NCBI GenBank assembly: GCA_036365145.1
Contig: JAEOAD010000699.1
Location: 11,009,001-11,073,000, forward strand
Source of the DNA: Orientallactaga sibirica
Lineage: Eukaryota > Chordata > Mammalia > Rodentia > Dipodidae
Direction: 5' to 3'
DNA: 64,000 nucleotides
Below are positions 25,430-35,159 of this stretch, piece after piece; within the stretch, counting starts at the first letter, position 1, and each line of letters opens with the position of its first letter. The translations under genes and the position numbers were made by a program. The notes under the pieces were generated by a model that did not search any database, was not told the origin of the DNA, and saw only the letters and a program-made list of their open reading frames with translations.

Positions 25430-26770
25430 ACAGTATTTGTGCCAGCATTTACACAATAGAGTTCTACTCAGCAGTAAAGAAAAATAAAGTTATGAAATTT
25501 GCTGGAAAATGGATGGATCTGGAAAGAATTATACTTAGTGAGGTAACCCAGGCCCAGAAAACCAAACATCACATGTTCTCTCTCATATGTAGATCCTAGC
25601 TCCAAATGATTAGACTTCTATGTGAGTACTAATAAAACTCACTAGCAGAAGCCAGTAAGCTAGAAAGGGGATACAAAGGGAATAGAAAGGGAGGGAGTGG
25701 GACTTATTAGGATGGTATTGCATATATATAAGTAGAAGAATAGATTATTGGCAGTGAAAAGGCTTAAGTGAGGTAAGGGGAAAAGATTGAGTAAAGGAAA
25801 GGTGGAGGAGGGTTAATCAGAATCCAAGAGGATATAAATAAGTCATGTGAAAACCTACTTTTCTAGACAATGCAACACTCAGAAGCCATAGATTGTTACT
25901 AGAAAATTTTCAGTGCCAGGAATGGGAGTTGTTCCAGTGAGTTGTTGGTGAGGGAGGGCACAGATACCCCTAAAACATTATAGGTCATTGCCAAGGTCCT
26001 TAGTTTCCCACCAGGGATAGATGGTAAGACCCTATTGCTGAAGACTCCACATACTTGGGCTGCAAGGTCACTGACAAAGAATGCTGAAGCAGAGCTGAAA
26101 GGCTCCTCCATGTGAACCAGCTGACAGAAAGCTGGAAAAAGCTATGCTGCATCCAGTTCAATGGAAGAGAAAAAAAAACAGTGAAGATACTCAACAGTGC
26201 ACACTGCAAACTTTAAATTTGGCCAGCCAGGCCAAATGAGCCAATGGTGCAATCGTGGCATGTCTGTTATGAGGGAAACCAACCACTCTCTAATTGAACT
26301 AGAGGCCTGCTCCATGGGAGTGAATACTTCCCAGATACTGAAAAGCTATGATGGGTAGTCATGAGTCCTAGGGATGTAATGTCTGCTGGGGTGTGGCTAA
26401 ATGTATATACTATGCTCACCAAACTGCCCAGTAAGCACTTCTCTTAATGTCCACACCCAAATATTAAGGCTACTCTCACTTTTGTTTGGAGAAGCTTCTC
26501 TTTTCAGATGGTGATGACCTTGGGATGACTCAGAAGGCACCATGGTGCTGAGAAGAAGGGATAGAGGAGTGCTCAGCACTGAAACATCTCTAACACACCT
26601 TCCAAGGCTCAGGGTCCATTGCGGAAGAGGGGGCGGAAAGAATGTAAGAGCCAAAGGAAGAGTAGGACACCTTACAATGTGCTTCTCCAGATACAAAATG
26701 GCCTGGACATCCATGAACTTACAGTGCCTGACACTACCTACACAAGACCATCATAATAGGAGGAAAAGAT
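25430..26770 (+). mobile_element. 5'-truncated L1, plus strand (ORF2 end plus 3' UTR)
   Basis: Begins in the last part of ORF2 ('tagagttctactcagcagta', 'tgcctggaaaatggatggat'-like sequence) and then follows the same 3' UTR as the neighbouring full-length L1, but in the opposite direction. Shared landmarks are 'gtaagaccctattgctgaag', 'agaagcttctcttttcagat' and 'ttgcggaagagggggcggaa'. Together with 17990-19420 it forms an inverted repeat of about 1.3 kb across 6 kb. Confidence 0.85.
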
Positions 26771-27179
26771 CATGACATCAAAATGAAATATAGATTAAAT
26801 ATAACAAGGTTGCGAAGAGTATACATCAAAGATAAGAAATTAAAGAAAAAAATCATATGGAACACTTTTGTAACAGGTGATGTATCTGTATGAGACACAC
26901 CAACTGCATTGGAGTGATTGTCTTTAGAACAAAAAGATTTTGATGTGACCAGAAATAAGTTGTGTTGAGTCCTTCCAAAGGCCACTAAGTCTGTGGTGAA
27001 GAATAACAGTGGTACCAAAGTTGAAGGCTCCTGGGTCTTACCAGGCTGGAGGTGGGTTTGCATGTGGGTTCACAGGCTGGGAACCTGTAGGGTTTTTGGC
27101 TACAGCAGATGATACTGTGCTTTGGGTTCAGGGTCATAGAAGTGCTTTGACAAAGCTATTTAAGGAATGAAGAAGTACA
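26771..27179. other. No gene recognised
   Basis: About 400 bp between two L1 copies, AT-rich, without a repeat I can name. Confidence 0.4.
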
Positions 27180-28167
27180 AACCATGTGGATCACGGAGGA
27201 ACTCAGAGACTTTCTCAAGAAATCCAGTATCCTCTCAATATTTTAATATTGCCTACATTCTACTATCCTCCCATTGACAGCCAGTATTGGTGGTCCTTTC
27301 TAGACTCCTGGTCTCTATAGACAGTCTTCAACATAGACACATAAATCTAAACATTTGAAGCTAGGATCTGCAGATGTGAGAAAACCTGCAGTATTTGCCT
27401 TTCTTAGCTTGGGTTACTTAGTATAATATTGTAAGTTTCATCCACTTTCCTGAAAATTTCATAAACTTTTCTTTATAGTTAAATAAAATTACATTATATT
27501 TATGTATCACATTTTTACTCTCCACTCATTAGCTGACAGGCTTCTAGACCTATTCTATTTCCTAGTTATTGTGATTTGAATAGCAGTGAACATAGATGTT
27601 CTTGTGTCACTGGTAGGATAAGTAGCCTTTGGAGTATATGCGTAGGTGTGGCATAACTGGGGTGTATGGAAGTTTTGAGAAACCTCCACACTGATTTCCA
27701 TTGTGACTGCACCAGTTTACATTCCGACCAACAGTGAGCCAGGGTTCCCCTCCCTTCACATTCTCACAAGTTTTTTTTTTTTTTTGTATGTTTCCTTGAT
27801 GACAGCCATTCTGACTAGGGTGAAATAGGTTCATTTTGCATTTCTCTGATGGCCAAGGATATTGAACACTTTTTAAAAGAGTTTTTGGCCATTTTCATGT
27901 CATCTTTTGAGAACTATCTATTCTGTTCCATAGCAAATTTTTTTAATTGGGTTGAGTTTTCTTGATGTTTAATTTATTTTTTAGATCTTTGTATATTCTA
28001 GGTATTAATCCTCTGTCAGATGTATATCTGACAATTTTTTTCTCCTGCTCTGTAGTTCACTTCTTTACTCAATTAACACTTTTTTAGCTGTATGCATGCT
28101 TTTTAAATCTGTGTCCATTGTCCACTTTTCCACTGTTGGCATGGTTTCTATTCAGAAAGTACTTTAG

Positions 28168-28378
28168 CTGAGCTGGGGAGAAGGCTTAGTGGTTAAGGCC
28201 TGCAAAGCCAAAGGACCCATGTTCGAGTCCCTAGTACCCATGTAAGCCAGATGCACAAGGTTGTGCAAGCATCTGGAGTTCATTTGCAGTACTTGAGTCC
28301 CTGGTGTACCCATTCTCTCTCTCTCTCCTCTCTCTGTCTCTCTTCAATAAATAAGTAAATAAAATATTTAAAAAAGAA
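28168..28378 (+). mobile_element. CT-tailed tRNA-headed SINE inside the old L1
   Basis: Complete plus-strand element: head 'gaaggcttagtggttaagg', body 'tacccatgtaagccagatgc', CT run, then AATAAATAAGTAAATAAA. Later than the L1 it splits. Confidence 0.9.
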
Positions 28379-28439
28379 AATCTTTACCTATGTCCATATC
28401 ATGAAGTGTTTTTCTCTCGAAACCTTGAGTTTCAAGTTC

Positions 28440-28613
28440 TTTTTTTTTTTTGTTGTTCTTTTCATTTTTCAGTTTTTCCAGGTAGGGTTTCACTCTAGCC
28501 CAGGCTGACCTGGAATTCATTATGTAATCTCAGTGTGGCCTTGAACTCATGGCGATCCTCCTACCTTTACCTCCCAAATGCTGGGATTAAAGGCATGCAC
28601 CACCACACCTGTG
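28440..28613 (-). mobile_element. B1 SINE inside the old L1
   Basis: Poly(T) with the B1 body 'cccaggctgacctggaattc' and 'tgctgggattaaaggcatgc'. The flanks gagtttcaagtt (28,427) and gagtttcaggtt (28,615) are a near-perfect target-site duplication. Confidence 0.93.
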
Positions 28614-29122
28614 TGAGTTTCAGGTTTTATATTAATGCCTTTGATCCATTTATATTGATTTTTGTGCAGGATGAGGGGAAGGACCTACTTTCATTCTTGT
28701 ACATGTAGTCATCCAGTTTTTCCAGCACTGTTTCTTGAAGATTCTGTCATTTTTCCAGTATGTATTTTCAGTAACTTTGTCAAAAATCACTGATCTCTTC
28801 TGCCAGAACTATGCTACTTTGATTACTATGGCTCTACAGTATTATTTGAAATCAGTATATTGATAACTCCAGTGTTACTCTTTGTTCCAGGATTGTTTTG
28901 GCTGTCTGAAGTCTTATGGGTTTCCATATGAATTTTAATATCTTTCTACTTCTGTGAAGAATGACACTGAGATTTTCATGTGGATTGCATTGAGTTTATA
29001 GATTGCTTTTGGTTATGTAGCCATCTTCACAATACTGACTTTTCCAATTCTATGAGTATGGGAGGTCCTTGCATTGTCTATTAACTTTTGCCATTTCTTC
29101 TTCAGTATTTTAACGTTTTTAT

Positions 29123-29504
29123 TGTTGCGGACTCCCCTAGGGCAAGCCAAGGAGGGATGGCAGGGTCTTGGCTGAGTTGGGGGTGAGAGGTGCAGAGTCA
29201 CGACACAGACTCCGGGAGTTGAGTGGAAGCAGCAGAGGGTGAGCTGCCACAAACTCGTTTATTGAGGAAGTGCAGGTGGGTTTTAAGGGGCTTGGTTGGC
29301 CAATCATTGTATAGGGTGGTCGCCTTTTTATGACCAATGACAGCCTGTCTCCAGACAGATCATCTCATATCAGGTTTCTCGTGAGCATGGGACTGTAGTT
29401 GTTGTCATGCCAGGCCTGCACAGGATGCCATGTTCACAGAAGCCACTTCCTGGTTTCTTTTGCTATGCAGTCTGTCTAGGGCTAGGCCTGCATTGTGCCA
29501 TATA
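29123..29504 (-). repeat. ERV LTR (3' LTR of the minus-strand provirus)
   Basis: About 382 bp, direct match to 32126-32496. On the minus strand it holds an intact AATAAA (plus-strand tttatt near 29,260). The terminal CA at its inner edge has mutated (plus-strand 'gccatata' against 'gccataca' in the other copy). A polypurine tract (minus AATAAGGAGGA) lies just inside, at about 29506-29517. Confidence 0.9.
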
Positions 29505-29517
29505 GATCCTCCTTATT

Positions 29518-30311
29518 GTTTTTCTTATTGGCAACCCTGGGAGGCATGGTTCTTTGCCAAGCCATTGTTGACCCCAGGCCCCAAGGGATCATCACATGTG
29601 ATGGTGCCTGTCTTAGGTTGCCCCATCTCTTGGGGTCTTACCTGTCCTTGAATAACCTGTCAATCTGGTGAGAAAACCCAAGGGGTATGGCTGTCGCCTA
29701 GGAGGCATGGGAGGGCCAAGTGGTGGTGGCTTTGTGGCATGCGAACGGTCCCAGCAAGCTAGAATCAACTATAGAACCTGAAAAAGACTGGGGTAGGACA
29801 GGTTGTTGAGTGACTGTTGTGAATTCACCCTAGCATCATAATTAGTAGCATTGAGTGTCCTTAATGGTAGCAGATCAATGTAATTAAAGAAGTAGCAAAG
29901 GAATTTATGGCTGGTTGGATGGTAGCATTACCATAAGAGGCATTAATAAGCAAAAAAAGCAAAGTGTGGCTAAGGAGAAGTACTTTCTTGAAGGGAGGAA
30001 TACAGCGAAATAGAGTGGCTAAAATAATATCTAGGGAAAAAAAAAACCTGGGAAAAGTGTGGAAATCCAGGCCCATTGTACCAAACAAGTATGGCCTAAG
30101 AATTTTCCATAATGATCTGGGAAGTGGCAATAGGAGAAAAGGAGATAAAAGGAGAAAAGGGGGGAATAAGTTTAAAGTCCTGTATCTGGCTTGAGGGGTT
30201 TGGTATCGTACTCTTCATCAAGGTCGATCCCTGAGTCAGGGGCTGGACCAATGTTTCTGTCAGGGATCTGTGAAGTTTCTGGAAAGACACAAGCATATCC
30301 TCGGCCTTGCA
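29518..30311 (-). other. ERV 3' internal region, no Env recognised
   Basis: Between the integrase remnant and the 3' LTR are about 800 bp with short minus-strand ORFs (29861-30130, 30096-30296). One frame near 30,300 reads 'GRGYACVFPE', which might continue the end of Pol. A leucine-rich stretch could be an envelope transmembrane relic, but I see no cleavage site or Cys motif to support that. Confidence 0.4.
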
Positions 30312-31000
30312 TTAAAACTTTTGTTTTATGATTAGTTCCTTTAGGGTCCGGTTAGTTGTCTCCACGATGGCTTGTCCTTGTGGGTTGTAGGAGATCCCAA
30401 GGGAGTATTTTATTCCCCAAGATTCCATGAAGGATGTGAATTGGGCAGATGTGTATGCAGGGCCATTATCAGTTTTAATTGACCAGGGTACGCCCATGAC
30501 CAATATAGCGATTTTTGTCACCTTAATGACATGGGAAGCCTTTTCCCCTGAGAGAGCAATAGCAAGAGTAAGCTTAGAGTAAGTGTCCACAATGACATGG
30601 ACATATTTGAGGTTACCAAAGGAATGTATATGGGTAACATCCATCTTCCAGATAGAATTTGGGGTAAGGCCTCTAGGATTGACTCCTTGGGGGCTGTAAG
30701 GGGTGCAAGGGGGCTAAGGGGATGCATGCCTTACAGGTACAGGTTAAATGTTTGCATTGGCTAAGCGAGAGTTCAGGGTACAGGGTTCTTAGGTTAGTGG
30801 GGGATAGATGGAACCTTTGGTGTAAACGTCTAGCTTGTTCTAAAGGTGGCAAGGAGGAGACAGCAATAAATTTGTCTACCTGTGAATTCCCATCAGCAAT
30901 AAAGCCAGGCAGACCAGTGTGTGAGCGAATGTGCTCAGTCAGTCTGAGGGTGGATGTAAAAGGACCTGTTCAAAGTGAGAGTCAATGCCAGATTCCTGGG
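30312..31000 (-). pseudogene. ERV pol remnant: end of RNase H and integrase
   Basis: Integrase joins viral DNA to the host genome. In minus-strand order I see the RNase H tail ('SHTGLPGFIADGNSQVDKF', about 30,870-30,945), then the HHCC zinc-binding region (His-x3-His near 30,820 and Cys-Lys-Ala-Cys near 30,735), then, after a frameshift near 30,650, the catalytic core at 30312-30644. The core shows the D,D,E pattern: Asp in 'MDVTHIHS', Asp in 'IKTDNGPAY' and Glu in 'QAIVETTNRTLK'. The break before the core and a stop right after it make it non-functional. Confidence 0.85.
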
Positions 31001-31113
31001 CTGCCTTACAGATAAGAGCCAGATCAGAGAGAGGAGTGGGGTACCAGGGCCTGGCTATTGCCTCCGGCCCTATGTTAATGGGAAGGCGGCGAAAGGTGGG
31101 GCAATGGTATCTG

Positions 31114-31530
31114 TTAACGAACTGGCAGCTGCCTGGGTGTGTCCAGGAGGATTGGACAGAGATCCTTCCAAGGGTAAAGAGGGGGAGGGGTGGTTGTGAG
31201 CACGATTGCCACAGGGGGTGGTTTTCTGCTGAAAAGGGAGCAGGCCGGTGGTGGTTTGGATGGTGGTCTTGGGAGGGACGGCATTTTAAGAGCCAGTTTC
31301 AGTTTTTCCTTACAGCTTTTGTTATGGGCAGAAATGACTTCCTCCATGGAGGAGCCTTTAAGGCTGGCAAATATGGCAAGGAGGATTGGACTAATCCATG
31401 GGGCTAAAACAAGTGTTTTGTCCCAAAAGCCATGGAGGTCCTTTTGTTTCACTTTTAAGCCCCGTTTCATGAGGAGGGCCTTAAGAGCCTGCAATTGCTG
31501 CATCCTCTGGTAGGGAGGGAGGTTTCCCAT
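31114..31530 (-). pseudogene. ERV gag remnant (matrix domain)
   Basis: The Gag polyprotein builds the retroviral core, and matrix targets it to the membrane. The frame has Met-Gly at 31530, fitting an N-myristoylated start, followed by 'ALKALLMKRGLKVKQKDL' and 'DKTLVLAPWISP', which resemble the helical start of betaretroviral matrix. A Pro-rich stretch ('LPRPPSKPPPA') follows before the frame stops at 31114. Capsid and nucleocapsid are absent, so this is a deletion remnant. The open frame also continues upstream into the leader, to 31929, without known meaning. Confidence 0.65.
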
Positions 31531-32104
31531 GACGTGGTGGTGGTGTTTGAGGTGGCGGGGGCTAGGCTGGGACACTCCTGAATCAAGGAGACTGAGAAAA
31601 TAATAACCCAGGTCAAAAGTGATAGCCCAAAGGATGATCATGCAAACTACATCTCCTAATGCTGGGGCCAGCTGAAACAAACGGATAGAATGTATAGGAC
31701 CCATATGTCTTGTGCTTAGTGGGGGACTTGCGTGGGTTGTTACTCCACAGCCGTATGCCCACACGGTGTCTCTGGGGAGGCTCAGCCAAAGACCTTGCCT
31801 TGGTTCCAAAATCAGGTGGGACAAAACCTTATGTGATTTCGCTGGGATGAACTGGTATTGAAGGGGCTGACACGGGCTTTGGGACCCTGCATTGATGTGT
31901 ACCTTCCTACCAGGGAAAAGGACAAACAAAGGAAAAGGGGGGAGGAGGTGGCTGCCCGCTCACCATCGGGGAACTGTCAGCACATGGAACAGCAAGGGGC
32001 CTGCTCACCAGATGATCAAGAAGGGGGCGTCTTGCCAAATACCCAAGGGGCTGCTCACTTGATGATCAAGGACTGGGCGTCTTGCAAATGCTGAGGGGGC
32101 AGAG

Positions 32105-32123
32105 GTTCCTTGTTCAGGCCCCA
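32105..32123 (-). promoter_or_regulatory. Retroviral primer binding site, tRNA-Lys3 type
   Basis: Two bases inside the 5' LTR the minus strand reads TGGGGCCTGAACAAGGAAC. This matches the tRNA-Lys3 primer binding site at 15 of 18 positions with one extra base. Betaretroviruses such as the mouse mammary tumour virus group use this primer. The mismatches are consistent with age. Confidence 0.75.
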
Positions 32124-32125
32124 GA

Positions 32126-32496
32126 TGTTGGGGTCCTCCCTAGGGCCAGCCCAGGAGGGAAGGCAGGGTCTCTGCCGAGTTGGGGGTGAGAGGTGTGGAG
32201 TCATGACACAGACTCCAGGAGTTGGGTGGAAGCAGCAGAGGGCAAGCTGCCACAAACTCAATTATTGAGGAAGTGCAAGTGGGTTTTCGGGGGCTTAGCT
32301 GGCCAATCATTGTATGGGGTGGTCCCCTTTTTTTGACCAATGACAGCCTGTCTCCAGACTATCTTGTAGCAGGTTTCTCACGAGCATGGGACCATAGCTA
32401 CTGTCATGCCAGGCCTGCACAGGATGCCATGTTCACAGAAGGCACTTCCTTTTGCCATGCAGTCTGGCTAGGGCCAGGCCTGCATTGTGCCATACA
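32126..32496 (-). repeat. ERV LTR (5' LTR of the minus-strand provirus)
   Basis: About 371 bp with TGTT...CA boundaries on the minus strand. Compared with the other LTR it lacks a short block around 'ctggtttctttt', and its polyadenylation signal is altered (plus-strand attatt instead of tttatt). Confidence 0.9.
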
Positions 32497-32954
32497 TTTT
32501 AGTATAATGCTCTTTCACTTATTTGGTTAAGTCGGTTCAAAACTATTTTTTTTTTTTTTTTTTTTTTTTTTGGTTTTTCAAGATAGGGTCTCACTCTGGC
32601 CCAGGCTGACCTGGAATTCACTATGTATTCTCAGGGTGGCCTCGAACTCTCGGTGATCCTCCTACCTCTGCCTCCCGAGTGCTGGGATTAAAGGCGTGCG
32701 CCACCACACCCGGCCTCCAAACTATTTTGTGGCAATTGTGAAAGAGATTATTTCCTTGATTTCTTCATCAGCTGGTGTTTGCTATATAGAAAAGCACTTG
32801 ATTTCTGTGTGTTAATTTTGTACTCTGCCACTTTGTTGAAATGCTTATTATCTCTAGTTTTCTGGAGGAGTCTTCAGTGTCTCATATATAGAGCTCTATT
32901 GTCTGCAAAGAAGGAGACTTCATTTAACTTTACCCTTTCCCAACCACATCTCTT

Positions 32955-32955
<1 letters not shown>
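32497..32955 (-). mobile_element. Old L1, middle part (reverse transcriptase region)
   Basis: Resumes the L1 interrupted by the ERV: 'tttctgtgtgttaattttgt', 'gtctgcaaagaaggagac' and so on align with 20,830-21,090 of the younger copy. A B1 (32,548) splits it again. Confidence 0.85.
32548..32717 (-). mobile_element. B1 SINE inside the old L1
   Basis: Complete, well-conserved minus-strand B1 from poly(T) to 'ccaccacacccggc'. The repeat aaactatt at 32,539 and 32,720 is the target-site duplication. Its low divergence suggests it is younger than the L1, the ERV and the B1 at 28.4 kb. Confidence 0.95.
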
Positions 32956-32997
<42 letters not shown>

Positions 32998-33205
32998 TTA
33001 TTTATTTACTTACTTTTCAACAAAATAGCATCTAAGTTTTTATTCATGTGAACTGTTAAAAGCATCCATACCAGTGTGACTTGTGGGTATGGAACAGGGC
33101 AGGGGAAAGAATTCTGATCTATTGGTAATAAAGCTCCAGGTTCATTCCATGATGGATTTCATAGTCTCCCAGTGACACATGGTCCTTAAAAATCATGTAC
33201 CACTT

Positions 33206-33429
33206 CTTGGACTGGAGCTATGACTTAGCGGTTAAGGAGTTCACCTGCAAAGCCAAACGATTCAGGTTCGACTCTTCAGGACCCACATAAGCCAAATGTA
33301 CAAGGGGGTACATGCATCTGGGGTTCATTTGCAGCAGCTGGAGGCCCTGGAGCATGCTTTCTTCTCTCTCTCTCTCTCTCTTTTCTCTTTCTCAAATAAA
33401 TAAATAAAATATTTTAAAATGTTTTAAAA
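33206..33429 (+). mobile_element. CT-tailed SINE inside the UBL5 pseudogene
   Basis: Plus-strand SINE with head 'atgacttagcggttaaggag', CT run at about 33360-33381 and an A-rich tail. The pseudogene word aaaatcatgtaccactt is repeated at 33189-33205 and about 33701-33717, bracketing this SINE together with the next one. Confidence 0.93.
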
Positions 33430-33688
33430 GGGCTGGAGAGAAGGCTTAGCGGTTAAGGTGCCTGACTCCTAAACCTAAGAATGCTGGTTCCAATCTCCAG
33501 CAGTTCCAATCTCCAGGTCCCATGGTTAGCCAGCTGCAAAAAGGGGTGCAATGCTGCACTTGACCACAAGGGGGCGCACACATCTGGATTTCATTCGCAG
33601 CAGCTGAGAGGCTGCTGGCGCACCCATCTCTCTCTGTCTTTCTCTCCCTCTCTCTCTGTCTCTCTCTCGGTGTCTCTCTCCCAAAAAA
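33430..33688 (+). mobile_element. Long-type SINE nested in the tail of the previous SINE
   Basis: Starts 'gggctggagagaaggcttag', includes 'accacaagggggcgcacaca' and ends in CT-rich sequence and an A run. Its own duplication, atgttttaaaa, is made from the tail of the first SINE (33,419 and 33,689), showing it came second. Confidence 0.92.
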
Positions 33689-33890
33689 AATGTTTTAAAA
33701 AATCATGTACCACTTAAGAACAATTGTGTTCCAATGGGTCCCATTTGAACCGCGATGAGTTTCTTAAGGTCCCCAATGGTATCATTGGTGTTGCACTTCT
33801 CACAGACTTCCTTCCCCAGGCAGTTTTTGGAAACAACCTCGATCATTCTGACTGGAGCTTGAATCTCCTTGAAACCTCCAAGGCCATAAC

Positions 33891-34150
33891 CTCCTCATAT
33901 CCCTTTATTAACTTCTCTGAAGTTATGCTTTAGCTGAAACTTCAAGCATTATGTTGAATGGGAGTGGAGAAAGTGATAACTCTTGTTTTGTTCCTGAACT
34001 TTGTGGGAATGTTTCCATTCAAAATAATGTTGGCTATCAGTTTGTCGTGTACAGGCTTTACTACATTCATATATATTCCTTCTATTCCCAGTTATTTTTT
34101 ATCTTTGTCTGCTTTTGTATCAGATTAATGCTAGCTTCATGAAATAGGTT
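33891..34150 (-). mobile_element. Old L1, right end
   Basis: Continues the L1 reverse-transcriptase region after the pseudogene ('attatgttgaatgggagtgg', 'ttgttcctgaactttgtggg'), aligning with 21,150-21,640 of the younger copy but with an internal gap. L1 similarity stops near 34,150. Confidence 0.8.
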
Positions 34151-34159
34151 TTAAATTTT

Positions 34160-34625
34160 TTAATCAATGACTTTCCTGTTGCTGGGATAAAAATACCTGA
34201 CCAGAATCAACTTAGGTAAGGAAAGTGACTAGCCTCCATCTCCATGATTTTAACTTGTTTACACTTTTTTTCTGTGCCAAACTTTATATTATTCATATAT
34301 TTATGCTCTGCAGTTTACTCTCTTTCATTGTAGATATGAATTGGGGCAATTAAATGAAGCCATACCACAGCCTCAGTGCTATTCTTCCTTGGGACTTTTT
34401 TAAGCCAAACTCATTAGTCCATTACTTTTAAATTTAACTTTGCTTCAGTTATTAGGACATGGGCCACAGCCAGATTCTTTGCCAGAGTATCACATAAACT
34501 GCTTCTAGCCTAGTACTGAGAGGCCTTGTTCCCCTCTAGAATTGCATAAATTAAGCTGCAATTCTTTGCATTACCCCCAGCTATCGGGTCTTTCAAACTC
34601 ACACAAGAATGTCCAAGTACACTCT
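34160..34625. other. Decayed LTR-like sequence, no gene
   Basis: The first 75 bp ('cctgttgctgggataaaaat', 'acctgaccagaatcaactta') resemble the end of a MaLR LTR on the minus strand. The remainder is old, AT-rich and unassigned. Confidence 0.4.
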
Positions 34626-34974
34626 TGTTGCAGTCAGGTTTGCATTGCTGGCAGAAAACTTCTGACCAAGAGCAGCTTGTAGGGAAAAAAAAGGCTTATT
34701 TTGGCTTACAGACTGGATGAAACTCTCCATGGTGTCAGCAGAAAATGATGACATGAGCACAGGGTGGACATCTCCTCTTGGAAAACATCAGATGGACAAA
34801 GGAACAGGAGAGTGTGCCAAATACTAGCAAGAGGAAGCGTGGTCAAACACCAATAAGCCCACCACCACCAATACACTGCCTCCAGGAGGCTTTAATATCC
34901 AATTTTCTATCATCTGGGGACCTAGCATTCAGAACACCTAAGTTTATGGGAGACATCTGAATAAAACAACAACA
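34626..34974 (-). mobile_element. MaLR-type solo LTR
   Basis: Reverse-complement relative of the LTR at 12143-12487 over its whole length, with shared words such as 'aggagagtgtgccaaatact', 'atacactgcctccaggaggc' and 'agcattcagaacacctaagt'. The ends are TG...CA. No clear 5-bp duplication remains. Confidence 0.85.
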
Positions 34975-35159
34975 CTTACAGCCATAGGAGAGAAAAAGAA
35001 AGAAAGAAAACACGAGCAAAATACACTATTCTACTAAAAAGTGAAGGTGTATAAAAATATTATGTATTACAGCAAAGAAGTAGGAGAGATCCAGAGTGTC
35101 TAGAGCCCACAGAAGCAGGCAGAAGTGAATCGAGCAGCAGCGGCATCAGGTCCGCATGG

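Larger units (their letters stand above)
27180..29122 (-). mobile_element. Old L1, left part (3' UTR and ORF2 end)
   Basis: Diverged minus-strand L1. It aligns in order with the younger copy at 19,100-20,850 ('gcttgggttact...agtataat', 'ctatttcctagttattgtga', 'ttccattgtgactgcaccag', 'attaatcctctgtcagatgt'). A SINE (28.2 kb) and a B1 (28.4 kb) interrupt it, and it resumes after the ERV at 32,497. Confidence 0.85.
29123..32496 (-). mobile_element. Betaretrovirus-like (ERV class II) provirus, internally deleted
   Basis: A 3.37-kb provirus on the minus strand, inserted in the old L1. It has two LTRs of about 370-380 bp with TG...CA ends, a 6-bp flanking duplication (ttttat before, ttttag after) and a Lys-type primer binding site. 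The internal region is only about 2.6 kb, against 6-7 kb in a complete betaretrovirus. It keeps a leader, the start of Gag and the RNase H/integrase end of Pol; capsid, protease, most reverse transcriptase and any recognisable Env are missing. The two LTRs differ at roughly 12% of positions by eye, so the insertion is old. Confidence 0.9.
32956..33890 (-). pseudogene. UBL5: Processed pseudogene of ubiquitin-like protein 5
   Basis: UBL5 is a 73-residue ubiquitin-like modifier involved in splicing and mitochondrial stress signalling. The minus strand from 33846 starts MIEVV and contains '[16 protein letters not shown]', and after an interruption '[19 protein letters not shown]', ending YYQ and stop at 33119-33121. 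A 3' UTR follows with AATAAA near 33,045, then a (TTTA)n tract at 32,956-33,004 that grew from the poly(A) tail. There are no introns, and similar words at the two L1 junctions fit a target-site duplication. Missense changes, an internal deletion (around the 'WNKIVLKKW' region) and two SINEs inserted in the Trp-Tyr segment make it a pseudogene. Confidence 0.93.

Noticed and set aside
29861..30130. ERV envelope gene
   Set aside because: Only a short hydrophobic frame. No surface/transmembrane cleavage site, fusion peptide or CX6C-type motif.
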